Origin: Amyloporia xantha
Lineage: Eukaryota; Basidiomycota; Agaricomycetes; Polyporales; Adustoporiaceae
Assembly: GCA_036971615.1 (NCBI GenBank)
Contig: JAYKKR010000001.1
Span: forward strand, 2,356,001-2,420,000
Length of the DNA stretch: 64,000 nucleotides
Direction of reading: 5' to 3'
A program made the position numbers and the translations under genes. Shown here one piece after another: positions 32,211 to 43,635 of this stretch. The notes beneath the pieces were generated by a model. It worked only from the letters and a program-made list of their open reading frames with translations, made no database searches and was not told the DNA's origin. Position 1 is the first letter of the stretch. Each line of letters begins with the position of its first letter.

Positions 32211-34706
32211 ATGTCCTCGTCCTTCCACTTCCCACAAAATGGGAATGGGTACACGGACAAAACACCATACAATGGCCTCCCCACACATTCCTCTGCCGTC
32301 CGGGAAAAGTGGCAACGACACCACCCCACCTCGTCGTGGCTGATACCAATATCATTACCCATACCTGGCGTTCGTACTCGCCGCATCAGGATAATAGCTC
32401 CTAATCCCGCTCGAATGCACCAGTTTAGCGTCAACCGCTTCGGGCGAAGAAGAGGCCCGCTCGTTCTCTTCCTAGGCCTCGTGGTCGCCGTCTTCACTGT
32501 GTTTGCCCTGCACAAGCGGTTCGCAACCCAGGAAAAATCATGGCCTACGCTCTCGTCCGGGAGAGGCCCCCACCCTCGTCTTCAAGCCTGACGAGCTGCG
32601 ACGAATATGGGAATGGGAAATTGCCGCGGGACACTATCCAAGCAGTCACAGAAGTACGTGTTCCGTGTTGATGTAATCCCGCTGTGACCTGACACCCCTC
32701 CGTGTAGTACCCAAACAAATAGGCTTGGTCGACCCACCATTCAACCCAGCTCTGCCTGCGCGAAAATCTGCTACTATTCCTTCGCGATACAGGTCGCCCA
32801 TTGTGACTGACACCATTGGGGTTGGCTCGAAGCGCGTATACATTGATATTGAGGCTAAACCACCAAATGTAGCCTATCCACCTAGACCCGTGCCGGGTAG
32901 CATCACTGATATGGACGTCGTCATGAATCATTGCGACTTTTCTCAGAACAAGGTATGATGAGCCTCTCCTGTGGGTATCTTCCACGCTTACTAGCGATGC
33001 CAATAGTATGTACGCGATTGTTTGGAGATCCTCCGGCTCGGGGCTGGTCTTGACAACCAGGCAAGAGTAAGGAGGGGAAAGATGGATGACTGGAAGTATA
33101 TCTATGTGGAGGACGGGCCATCCGACAACGTAACGGAGCCTGACGCCATGCTTAAGCCCAAATATGCCGTACACACACAGGGGGAGTCAGACATCAGTCC
33201 TGACTTCGTGAAGAAAAGGAATGCCGACTGGGAAGGTCCCCTACATTTACCCCCAGTTCCAAAGTACCGACCTTACAAGGACCAACAGTCTCCGTGCGAT
33301 CCAGAGAATCCTCGCCTGTTCCACATGTTCTGGACGGGGCCGTTTACCGACAAGCCGTATCTCGCGTTACTCTCGTTCTTATATACCCAGAATCTCGGCC
33401 TGCACCTTGGAAACGACCACGTAGACTTCGACTATTGCCGACCCAAGTTCTGGCTGTGGATAAGCCCTGGGCCCGCGGCGCAGGCACCTGGCCCTAACGC
33501 CTTGCGGGAAATGTATGAAGGTTTGAAGTCGAACCCATGGGCCTCGCCATTTTTGCACCCCCGATTCAAAGACGTCATACAGTTCAAGTTGTGGAATACC
33601 ACAGAACAGCTGGATGGCATCCCAGAACTGAAAGGCGGGTGGAGAGAAATGCGGGATAACCTGTTCAACTCAGGTGGCTTCGTCGAGAAGGTCCCGGTCA
33701 ATGAAGTCGCAAACAATGTCGCTCCCGAGGCTTCCGATGAGGTGGACGGGGGTGAGGGCGCGCCTATGGCCGCTGCTCCGGCTCCAACAACCAGGTTCGG
33801 GAGTCACGAGGACGACAAGGTGAATCGCGTCGGCTCCAAGTCAGCGCAGGAGTACGACAAGTTATCAGTCATATTGTCCGACATGGCTCGCTTCGTGTTG
33901 TGCCATCGATTCGGAGGCATTTACCTGGATGCTGACACTATATTCCTTCGCGATTGGGAGGAGCTATGGGGCTGGCGAGGTGCATTCGCGTACAGGTGGT
34001 CGCGTCTACCGAAATATAACACGGCTGTGCTTCGCATGAACAAGAATTCGGCGTTGGGTGCTTTCCTCTTCCGTACCGCCCTCAGGAACGGGTTCGATTT
34101 CCACCCAATGACACTTTCACGATATACCAAGGACGCCTACCTTGAAGGTCTTCTCTTACGTCTACCTGATGCGTTGTTTGACTCTGCGTGGCTGAACACC
34201 GAAGATTACCAGCGGGAGCGTCCACCACAACCTTATTTCACCACGTGAGTGCCCCTCTCGTCATCTTCATATTGTCGGTCTGAAACAGTCCACTAGATTC
34301 GCTGACTTCTTCCTGACACCTCGGGAACAGAGTGCAGCACCCGCTGCGCTAGGCTTTGACGGATTCTTCAAAGGTGCTTATTCTTACCACTGGCACAACT
34401 TCTGGTGAGTACAATTCCTCCGCTTGTTTGTTTGAGAGTGGCGTGTAATGTCCATCTCTGCACAGGTGGAGGCCCTTCGACGACAAGCGTAATTGGCCCG
34501 ACTTGGGTGAACGCTTCATCAACGGCGAACGTATTGCCCGGGCGGCGGTGGCCGCTGACACTGGTATCGCGCCGCCCGACCATGCCAATGAGACAGTGGC
34601 AGATGACGCGCGGGACGTTGACTGGGCGGCCGTCTTGAAACGGAGATTCGAATCGTACATCCGTGGAGAGAGGCCGAACATGTATGGGGAATGGTTGCGA
34701 TGGTGA
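32211..34706 (+). CDS. Golgi type II membrane glycosyltransferase, GT32-like, with apparent frameshift
   Basis: Exons: 32211-32653, 32708-32952, 33007-34244, 34297-34404, 34466-34706. A short cytoplasmic tail and one hydrophobic span (PLVLFLGLVVAVFTVFALHK) indicate a type II Golgi anchor. The stem and catalytic part follow, with RLFHMFWTGPF, the conserved SDMARFVLCHRFGGIYLDAD holding the DxD motif that binds the metal and nucleotide sugar, and a DUF-like C-terminal half (FKGAYSYHWHNFWWRPFD). GT32 members include Och1-like mannosyltransferases and glycosphingolipid sugar transferases; the acceptor is unknown. Within exon 1 the frame encoding the membrane anchor stops (TGA near 32589), while the frame encoding TLVFKPDELRRIWEWEIAAG begins about 20 nt earlier. 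One extra base in the C run at 32567-32571 would unite them. The start could also be 32415. Confidence 0.72.
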
Positions 34707-35167
34707 GGGCGCTGGCCGTCTCTCACGGTTTGTACCTTCGAATGCACCTCGCTCCCGCGTCGTTCCATTCAGATGGTGGGATCACATCCCCCGAGATAGA
34801 GCTCGCACTGGCAATGCGATCTGGGGACAGTTTATTACTGTGCTCATTAGACACTACATAGTTCCAAGGATCTTCATTAATGTCCGCACACTTTGCGCTA
34901 TCACTCTACGGCTGTGTCCCATGTAATGTAATGGAATCATGACGTTCATTAGGCTGTTTCTCGTCGACTGGAGTGCACACGCTGGTTAGCGGAAGCCGGC
35001 ATTTGTCGCGCAATGATACCAGTGTCAATGTGATTATCGAATGACTCGCTGCAGTACCTTCCTAGTCTTGTACACTGAAACTGGGACTCTTTACATGCAC
35101 ACCGAATACACCATTTGGTTCTACTTCTGCCTATCGTACTACCGTGGTTCTACAATCGATGGTCGGG
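34707..35167. other. Convergent intergenic region, GT32 / epimerase
   Basis: 461 bp between two convergent 3' ends; presumably both 3' UTRs and terminators. No conserved coding signal is visible. Confidence 0.4.
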
Positions 35168-36258
35168 TCATTTCGAAGCAATCTTTGCTTGAGCAGTGTC
35201 AACGCTCTTCTTGAGGAGGGAGATGACTTGCTCCGCTTCTGGCGCATTGAATATGGCGGTTCCGGCGACGATGACATTGCTCCCTAACCACATTGTATCA
35301 GAATTTCTAAAATAGACGCGAGTAGACGGGCATGAATGACCTGCTTCAGCACAGACATCTATGGTCTTCGGGCCAACGCCGCCGTCAACTTCGATGTCCT
35401 TGTCAGGGAAGCGGGCCCTGAGCTCCGCAACTTTCGGCACGCAGCGGTCCAAGAACTTCTGTCCACCGCGGCCTGCACAGCACAGCATGACCTCAGTGAG
35501 CGCAGTTTGAAATTTGGCATGTGTCATGCGCACCGGGGTAGACGGTCATGACGAGCAGCATGTCTGCTGCCTGGGCTATCTCATCCGTGATCGCGGTCGA
35601 AGGCGTATCAGGGGAGATGGCGACACCGGCCTTCATTTTGCGCTCGTGGATTGAGTTGATGAGTGAGATGGGGTCAGCTGCGGGGTACGTCATGACGGCT
35701 GAGCGCTGCGCGGTCTGACAGGACGGCACGTACATGTCGCCTCTATGTGAAAGCAGTACAGGGCACCACCTGCGTCTGCGATGTCATTCACCCACTGCGA
35801 GTGGTACGAGATGAGTGGGACGTCTCGTTGAAATCGGATTACGATTCACTCTTTCGGGCTGCGCGACCATCATGTGGCAGTCCATGAATATTCCCGGTAT
35901 GCCTTTGGACACACACGCGAGAATCGGTGCGCCTACATCTGTCTAAGTACCGCAATGCGTAGTTTGGAGACCGCATCGCAGACGCACCCATTGTGATATT
36001 GGGGACAAAGTGCCTGATGCACAGGACTATTAGCAATATGGCATCGCGTGTCTTCTCAGTGAAGTTCACCCATCCATAACATCTGGAATGCAAAAGGGCA
36101 GTTTCCGGATTAGTGGATGCGACAGAGAAACTCAAGCTACAGTGGTGCGTACCCATATGCAGCCATTCCGCCCCACCCTTGATCATGCGCTTGCATTCCG
36201 CAGTAAGCTGGCCGAAATCGGAGGCGAGGACGGATGGAGAGATGATTGCGCGAGGCAT
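35168..36258 (-). CDS. Ribulose-phosphate 3-epimerase
   Basis: Eight exons (36153-36258, 36070-36082, 35988-36013, 35850-35932, 35734-35794, 35534-35677, 35341-35472, 35168-35283) give 226 aa, the family length. It is a TIM-barrel enzyme of the pentose phosphate pathway interconverting ribulose 5-phosphate and xylulose 5-phosphate in the cytosol. Motifs are ISPSVLASDFGQL, MDVMDGHFVPNITMG with the metal-binding His/Asp, FMDCHMMVAQPE, MTVYPGRGGQKF, and IEVDGGVGPKTI carrying the catalytic Asp. Two exons are only 13 and 26 nt. The gene diverges from the GPI-type protein gene. Confidence 0.94.
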
Positions 36259-36606
36259 TGTGCTCACGACGAGGCTTGTAGGCGATACAAGCTGATTCCG
36301 AGACCTGTGTGAGTTGGCTGAGAGAGGGGATCGGTGTCCTGGCCGATGATCGAGGCGATAGCGCTCGTCGAGAGACTCACGTGATGTAGTTGCGGATCTA
36401 GGCGCACGCGCAGCCGCAGTACTCCACAACCCAGGGTTAGAACACCGCCGCCGGACCAGCGTCATCCCACCCGGCACTGCCTTGCGGATGCGGTGTATGC
36501 GATCGGGCAATGTGTTCCTCTTCGCAAAATTCACTGCTATATAAACCCCTCTCTCAGCCTCGGTTAGTCGCACATTCACATTTTCTCCTTTTTAACACCA
36601 TCTATA
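36259..36606. promoter_or_regulatory. Divergent promoter, epimerase / GPI-type protein
   Basis: 348 bp. TATATAAA at 36538-36545 lies 62-69 nt upstream of the plus-strand ATG at 36607. No clear TATA is seen on the epimerase side. Confidence 0.5.
36538..36545 (+). promoter_or_regulatory. TATA box of the GPI-type protein gene
   Basis: TATATAAA at a usual distance (62-69 nt) from the ATG at 36607, suggesting a strongly regulated surface-protein gene. Confidence 0.55.
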
Positions 36607-37398
36607 ATGTTTTCAAAGGCAACCCTCCTCCTGTCGTGTGCTCTCCTTGCTCTCGTCAATGCTAACCCTGTAGAGGAGAAGCGTCAAGGTCAGCATTCGC
36701 TGTGTTACCAATTACCTACTTGAGTTTGACACCATCTTATAGCCAACAGTGTCTTCAACTCTCTCACTTCGGATATTGCTTCCGTTGCGTCCGTAGCGAC
36801 CTCAGGAGGTGGGTGTAATTGCGACGTCGCTGCTCCTTCGGTCTTGCTCATCACTTTGTCATCAGCTGGCTCAGTCTTTTCGGATGCTACGTCTTTCGGC
36901 GGAAGCGTCTACACTGATGCGACATCCTTTGGCGGTAGCATTGCCACCATCGTTACCTGTGAGTACTTCGCAAGCACCGTGAATGCCAGTACTTACGTAA
37001 ATCATAAGCGGCCGGCGGTCATGCGTACACCGTTGTGACGTCTGTCGGAGGCGATGGCATTACCCTGGCTACCGGTGCGGCTGGGACTGTCACTTCTTTC
37101 GCCGGCTCGGTGTACACAGAAGCCACCAGTGGTGCGGGATCTGTTGCTTCCGGAGTGGGCCACACCGTTTCCACTGGACTTGTCGGCAGTAGTGGTACTA
37201 GTACTTCTCCTTCTGGGTGAGTGCCATCACTTGGTTCTGTCTGGTAATTGCCATGGTGTTTTATTAATATCCTCCTCCAGATCCACGACCTCTAATGCCG
37301 CCATGGGATTGCACCCATTCACAGTGTCCGGCTCCCTTATGACGGGTCTGGCTGCAGTATTTGGTGGTGTTTTCGTGGGCGCATGGGCGACGCTTTGA
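36607..37398 (+). CDS. Small secreted, probably GPI-anchored Ser/Thr/Gly-rich surface protein
   Basis: Five exons (36607-36688, 36743-36808, 36866-36958, 37009-37216, 37281-37398) give 188 aa. A signal peptide (MFSKATLLLSCALLALVNA) is followed by a Kex2-like site (EEKRQ). The mature part is nearly free of charged residues and carries repeated units of the form DATSFGGSVYT / DATSFGGSIAT, then AGSVYTEATSGAGSVASG. The C-terminus is hydrophobic (GSLMTGLAAVFGGVFVG), as in GPI-anchor signals. There are no cysteines in the mature chain, so it is not a hydrophobin. Role as a wall or surface glycoprotein is inferred; I do not recognise a named family. One intron ends in AAG (37007-37008). Confidence 0.72.
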
Positions 37399-37683
37399 AA
37401 TGTTTACTTGCTGACGGTGCTGTCTTGACGTTTTCATGACATTTACATCTACCACATACCCCATCATTCGACCTTCTCAGTATTTCAGTATTTCGTTTTA
37501 AGTATACTATCACTACAATAAAGGATGCAGAGTGTTTATTTCACCCGGGCAACAGCGATTTAATGTAGCCAATTTGCTGGCTGGGCCCGTCCAGACTCAC
37601 CTTCAATGCAATTGCGGATCAAATACTCTGCACGATGAGGTGATAACAAAATTGAATATTCCAGCGCTACATTGAGAATACTC

Positions 37684-38351
37684 CTACTCTTCCTCCGTCT
37701 GAGACAGGTCCTTGTTAACCTAGGTTACGGTTCAGTAGGGTCACTTGAGATGCGAGAACTGTGTGACGTACATGAGGGTTGAAGAACAGCGAGTTCATGC
37801 CCCAGGGGTACGGGCCAGAGGCTGCACAATGCAAACATGAGTGGGAAGACTGAAACGAGGCCAAAGGAATGACATACCACGCCTGTTCAAGTGGTCATAG
37901 TTGGGCGTTTCCGGAAGCTCACCACCGTGTTCCGCCTTCAAGTGCTCTATATGCGCAGCATGCTCATTCTCAGCGTTGCGCACCCAAAGAGTGATCGCAG
38001 CAACTGCAGATTATTAGCCTGAGGAAACACTAATGCTCTGGCAGATAGGGCTCACTGGCAGGGAGGCAGACGTAGAAGCTGTCATCATAGCTCGATTCAT
38101 CACTGTGTCTTAATTGCGCTATCTATACAAGCACACACCTGATTCTGCGCCAGAGATTGGCGGTTTCTGCGATGAAGCGCGTCAGTGGATTTAAACCTTC
38201 CCGACGCGTGACGACTCATACCAGCGGCATGGGACTTGAGAGCGGCCTGTTTTTCAGCCCAGTTAGTCTTCATGAGCTCAGACGTGGTGTTGGCATATCC
38301 ACGGGACCGGGGGAGAGCGCGCAAGGCGGCACGACGAGCAAGCATCGACAT
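37684..38351 (-). CDS. cox13: Cytochrome c oxidase subunit VIa (Cox13)
   Basis: Six exons (38222-38351, 38139-38166, 38056-38078, 37878-38003, 37772-37821, 37684-37719) give 130 aa, usual for the family. The N-terminus MSMLARRAALRALPRSRGYA is a mitochondrial presequence. After NLWRRISFYVCLPAIAAITL, the single membrane helix, come the family signature VRNAENEHAAHIEHLKAEHG and PNYDHLNRRASGPYPWGMNS, then FFNPHVNKDLSQTEEE. The protein sits on the dimer interface of complex IV in the inner mitochondrial membrane and modulates its activity in response to ATP/ADP in the known family. It shares a 177-bp divergent promoter with rpn2. Confidence 0.94.
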
Positions 38352-38528
38352 TTGGCAGGATTTCTATCGGACAGACTGTAAGGAGAAACACGGAGGAGAA
38401 TGCACGCACGCGACGCCCACAGAGGCTGGGAACGGCTTACGTCATTAAAGGCACGTGCGCGAGCGAGCTGCACTGACGCGTCTTCTGCTGAAGACGAGCG
38501 TACGCATACTCTCTACTGCACGTTCCGA
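38352..38528. promoter_or_regulatory. Compact divergent promoter cox13 / rpn2
   Basis: Only 177 bp separate the two start codons. The region has three palindrome-type sites within 46 bp: TTACGTCA (38437-38444, CRE-like), GCACGTGC (38451-38458, E-box) and GACGCGTC (38475-38482, MluI box). A short hairpin (TCTTC-tgct-GAAGA, 38481-38494) follows immediately. Confidence 0.5.
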
Positions 38529-41500
38529 ATGGTTCCCCGACCACAATCCTCCGCTGCTGGCGTGCTAGCGTTGCTCACAGAGCCAGAGCCATTACTGAAG
38601 CAACATGCTCTGAAGACACTCAGCGCGCTCGTGCCGCAATTTTGGGCCGAAATCTCAGAACATATTGCCCTTATGTATGTTCCGCAAGTCTGTTCGCGTT
38701 TGGTATCTGACAATTGGTTCTTGCAGTGAATCATTATACGAGAGCGACGAGCTCCCGAAACAGGCGCACGATGCGGCCGCTCTGTTGGCGAGCAAAGTTT
38801 ATTATTACCTGGGAGAGTACGATGAGGCATTGTCCTTTGCTCTGGGCGCAGGAAGCGCGTTCGAGGCAGAGAGTCGCGTGCCTGGAGCTGAGGAATATGT
38901 GGAAACTGTTGTCTGTGAGTGTCTGATTCAATGTCTCTGTCTGGCGGCTCGTACTGAGCGGTGTATATTGCGGTGTAGCCAAAGCCATTGACAGGTACAT
39001 CCAAGCGCGGTCGGCAGAGCAAGCCGGAGAAGGCAAGATTGATCCCAAATTGCAGGGAATCATTGAGGGTATCTTCAGGCGTTGTATAGCGGACGGAGAG
39101 TACCGGCAGGTGCGTAGGCTGTAACATTATCGTTGGACTAAGTGATTGACCACTTGCATGTTGTAGGCGATTGGTATTGCCCTGGAATCGCATCGTCTAG
39201 ACGTGATTCAGCACATATACGAGAGCACGCACGATGTGAGCTTGCTGTCGTACACCATGGACGCCGTTCTCGACACTGCGTTCCCCCTCGTGTACCGTGA
39301 CCAAGTCTTGCGCTTCCTCCTTCCTCTTTTCCCTCCTCCGGCGAGCGGGACAAAATCGCCTCACGTGAATTCGATTACTCGGCTGTTGGTGACGTTGAGT
39401 TCGCCGGAATTGACTGTCCCACTCTTGACCTCGCTGGTGCCGAAGGAGAGTCTGCTTGCCTATCAGATTGCGTTCGACTTGGTTGAGGGTGGCGCGCAAG
39501 ACTATCTGGAGAGCGTCAGGAAAGAGCTTCCCGAAGGCCAAGGCGTAAGTACTTCGACATCCACGAACGATGATTTACTCACGATCTCTCAGGAATCTAA
39601 AGCGATTTATGACAAGTTGAGGAGGATCCTTCTTGGTCAAGAATCCATCAAGTTGTACCTGGAGTTCCTTAAGCGGAACAACAAGGTTGACATGTTGATC
39701 TTGAAAAGCACGAAGGTAAGTCAAGTTGAAGATGCTATACCTCAGAGCATATACATAATAGAAATTATCGTAGGACTCTCTGGAACCTCGATCATCCATC
39801 TATCATGTTGCTCTCACCTTACAGAATGCATTCATGCATTCTGGGACCACTTCAGACGCATTTCTTCGAGAAAACTTGGAGTGGCTCGGAATGGCGACGA
39901 ACTGGGCGAAGTTTTCTGCGACGGCCGCTCTTGGAGTGATCCACAAAGGTCACTTCGAGGAAAGCATGAACATTCTACTGCCTTACCTGCCGCAACCAGG
40001 TGGTCAGGAAAGTGGTATTCCGGGCGCGGCGTACTCGGAAGGAGGCGCTCTGTACGCTCTTGGTCTTGTTAACGCCGGATGCGGTAGTGGCCGACATGTC
40101 GAAGACTATCTGCGGAACACCCTGAAGACTGTGCAGAATGAGGTTGTCCAGCATGGCGCTGCACTCGGTCTGGGCGTCGCTGGGATGGGCGGAAAGAACG
40201 CGGAAACATATGAAGAACTCAAGCAAGCGCTGTTCACCGACTCTGCGATCGCAGGAGAAGCGGCAGGATTCGCCATGGGTCTGATTATGCTCGGAACTGC
40301 GGACGCAACCGCTGCGGATGAGATGTTGCAGTACGCACGGGAGACACAGCACGAGAAAATCATACGTGGCATTGCAGTTGGTTTGGCGTTCATCTACTAT
40401 GGAAGGCAAGAGGAGGCAAATGAGATAATTGAGACACTCCTGGCCGAGAAGGTATGTACCAGTATTCTGCTTACATAGCCGTTGCTGAATATTGCTGCAG
40501 GATTCCATCTTACGTTACGGCGGTGTCTACACCCTTGCTCTCGCATATGCTGGCACGTCGAACAACGATGCCATTCGCAAGTTGTTGCATATTGCAGTGT
40601 CAGATACGTCTGACGATGTCCGGAGGGCTGCAGTCACGTCGCTGGCATTCCTACTGTTCAAAAACCCTGCACAGGTGCCACGGATCGTCCAACTCTTGAG
40701 TGAGAGCTACAATCCCCATGTACGATGTGGTGCGACTCTCGCTCTGGGCATTGCATGTGCGGGTACCGGACTGCAGGTACTTACTATCTATGTTCATTGC
40801 GAACGATCAACTTATTTTCTTCCGACAGGATGCGGTCGAGATCCTGGAGCCAATGACTAAAGACAGCGTGGACTTCGTGCGCCAGGGTGCATTCATTGCA
40901 CTCGGCATGGTCATGGTCGAACAATCGGAGGGATCATCTCCATCTCTTGCTTCCACTAGAGCATTATATTCGAAGATAGTGGCAGACAAGCATGAAGATC
41001 CCATGGCTCGTTTCGGCGCAGCTATCGGGCAGGGCCTCATCGATGCAGGCGGCCGCAACGTCACGATCAGTCTGCAAAGCCGAGCGGGGAGTCGCAACAC
41101 GAGCGCAATCGTAGGCATGGTTCTTTTCTGTCAATTCTGGTATTGGTATCCCCTGGCACATTGTGCCTGCCTTGCCTTCGACCCTACTGCTATTATTGGC
41201 CTGGACGGCACTCTACAAGTAAGATTATTCAGTTTGTCAGACGGCTAGCACAATTCTCACACGTTCTGTTAGGCGCCGAAGTTCGAGTTCATATCCAATG
41301 CGAAACCCAGTCTGTTTGCTTACCCTGCTCTGACGAAGCCTCCAAAGAAGGAAGCCGTCGCGAAGGTTGCGACCGCTGTTCTTTCCACTACTGCTAGGGC
41401 GAAGGCAAGAGAGAAGAAAAAGGCGGCTGCCGAGGGGGGCGATGTCATGGACATGGTGGGATCATACGTTATAGGTTGCTTTATTAGTGGATTAACAGGC

Positions 41501-42056
41501 TCATAGGACGAGAAGACAGAGGCCAGAAAAGATGGCGATGTCGAGATGAAGTCTGAAGAGGCATCAACGTCGACACCCAAACGAAAAGAGCCGTCTTTCG
41601 AAAAGCTAACAAACTTCTCGCGGGTCATCCCTGCACAAGTGCCATATATTAGCTTCCCTGCGGATGGTCGATACCAGCCGGTCAGGGTCGTATCAACAAG
41701 GGGCGCGCCTTTGACGAAGGGTCAGAAATCCGCCAGTAAAACCTCTGTCGTCCCTGGCCTGACATCAGAGAGATACACTGGTGGTGGCGGGATCATCATT
41801 TTGGCAGACCAGCGCCCTCATGAGGAGCCGGACTACATCGAGTTTGAAACACAAACGATCATCGCTGCAAACCAGGCTGTACCAGTGTCTGACGATCGCC
41901 CAGCTCATGTATCTGAGGGACGTCATATTTCGCTCGACGAAACGGCACCTGAAGCGGATCCACCGGAGTCGTTCGAGGTGCGTCTGCTATATCGTCCTTA
42001 GTTTTTCTAGACTAACGTGACCTCCCACCTAGTACCCCTTCGATAATGACACGTAA
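38529..42056 (+). CDS. rpn2: 26S proteasome regulatory subunit Rpn2 (PSMD1)
   Basis: Eleven exons (38529-38674, 38727-38914, 38979-39109, 39167-39544, 39593-39715, 39774-40451, 40501-40776, 40829-41218, 41273-41455, 41507-41977, 42033-42056) give 995 aa, the usual length. Near the N-terminus are [20 protein letters not shown] and [20 protein letters not shown]. The central proteasome/cyclosome repeats are evident ([63 protein letters not shown]). A lysine-rich segment ([15 protein letters not shown]) and the conserved end EYPFDNDT follow. Rpn2 is the scaffold of the regulatory particle base and receives Rpn13. The last exon is 24 nt and encodes only the conserved C-terminus. Confidence 0.96.
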
Positions 42057-42273
42057 TGTTTTTGTTTTGTATTGGACTTTCCTATTGCAATCGCACATCG
42101 TTTCAAGTTTCTCCGTGGTTATATGACCGGTGATATATTGCGTCAGCCCGTAGACTTGAACTCTGAAGGTCCCGAGATTGCTAAGCACATCATTGCGATA
42201 AGTGATGTCGTCATGTTCTCACATTCGCATTTCATATGTCTTTGACAACTAACACTGACACTCATCTGCCACC

Positions 42274-43354
42274 ATGTCTCTGAACACAACCCGAGTCGCT
42301 ATACTGGACGACTACCAGAATGTTGCCTTCACTTGCGCAGATTGGTCTTTGCTCAAGGATCGTGTAACCATTGATAGGTACACCGACACAATCGCCGATG
42401 AGGATGCCCTTTCACAAAGGCTTGAGCCTTATGCAATCATTTGTGCTATGAGGGAGCGAACAAGATTCACGCCATCACTACTCGACAGATTACCCAATCT
42501 GAGGCTGATCGCTACGACGGGAATGCGGAACGCTGGGATTGACGTTGCCTATGCCAAATCCAAGGGGGTGGTAGTGTCTGGTACAAGGGGACAGGGCAAT
42601 TCAACCCTGGAGCATATATGGGCATTGATTTTGGCAACGGCCAGATATATAGCCATTGAGGACGGCAATGTGAAGGCGAGTAAAGTGCCATGGCAGTCCT
42701 CTCTTCCCATGGGACTAGCTGGCAAGACGTTGGGGTTAGTCGGAGTGGGCAGTCTAGGCTCGAGTACCGCCAAGGCGAGTCACTCGATTTCACCTGGAAA
42801 GCAGCTGTTGACACTATCCTTGTAGCTTGCCAAAGCATTTGAGATGGACGTCATAGGTTGGTCACCTAACCTGACGCCTGAGCGTGCTGCCGCCGCAGGG
42901 GTCAAATTCATCGCATCGAAAGAGGAGCTCTTCAGACGCAGCGATATTGTGTCCATCCATATGGTTCTCTCCGACCGCACCTATCATATGATTACCGCTG
43001 CCGATATTGCTCTTATGAAGAGCACCGCCTTCTTCATCAACACTTCCAGAGGCCCTCTCGTGGAGGAACCTGCCCTAGTCAAGGCATTGGAGGAGAAAAA
43101 GATTGCCGGAGCTGGGCTGGACGTGTTCGAGGTTGAGCCGTTGCCCCTCGATCATCCGCTTCGCAAACTGGACAATGTCACTCTGACCCCTCACATGGGC
43201 TATGTGAGCGATTCGAATTACGGGGTGAGTCCATTCCTCAATGCTGCAGTCATCATGATTTCTGACTCGGGAAATCTCGTAGGCGTTCTGGACGCAGACT
43301 GTAGATAACATCGCCAGTTTCCTCGCTGGGACGCCAAAGCAGGTGCTAACGTAG
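42274..43354 (+). CDS. D-isomer-specific 2-hydroxyacid dehydrogenase
   Basis: Three exons (42274-42774, 42826-43224, 43283-43354) give 323 aa. It begins MSLNTTRVAILDDYQN and has the Rossmann motif LVGVGSLGSSTAK, TTGMRNAGIDV, a substrate-binding Arg in INTSRGPLVEE, GAGLDVFEVEPLP with the catalytic Glu, and the catalytic His in LTPHMGYVS. The enzyme family reduces or oxidises D-2-hydroxyacids with NAD(P)H in the cytosol; the substrate (glycerate/phosphoglycerate-like or hydroxy-phenylpyruvate-like) cannot be assigned. Intron 1 (42775-42825) starts with GCGAGT, a GC-AG intron, since every phase-0 GT upstream would delete the NAD-binding motif. Confidence 0.9.
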
Positions 43355-43635
43355 TGGATCTTACACTTTTGTCAATTTTACTACGTATTACATGCTGTAC
43401 GCGTACAACTGCGTTTGGTGTACATTGAGTGTTCAAGGACTGTACTTTTTGGACAGAAAGAAATATCAATGACGATTGCTCTACGACAGCCTCCAGTGGC
43501 TCGAGTCATGGTGCCTAGTAATGACGCTGTGACATCGTCCATGTGACCGTTACCGTCCACGCGTTTAGTCTTTGTCGAAGGGCTCGTGTCTTCGCTCTCC
43601 AGCTTGTTTTCCACTTCGTTCTGACCTTGATCAAC

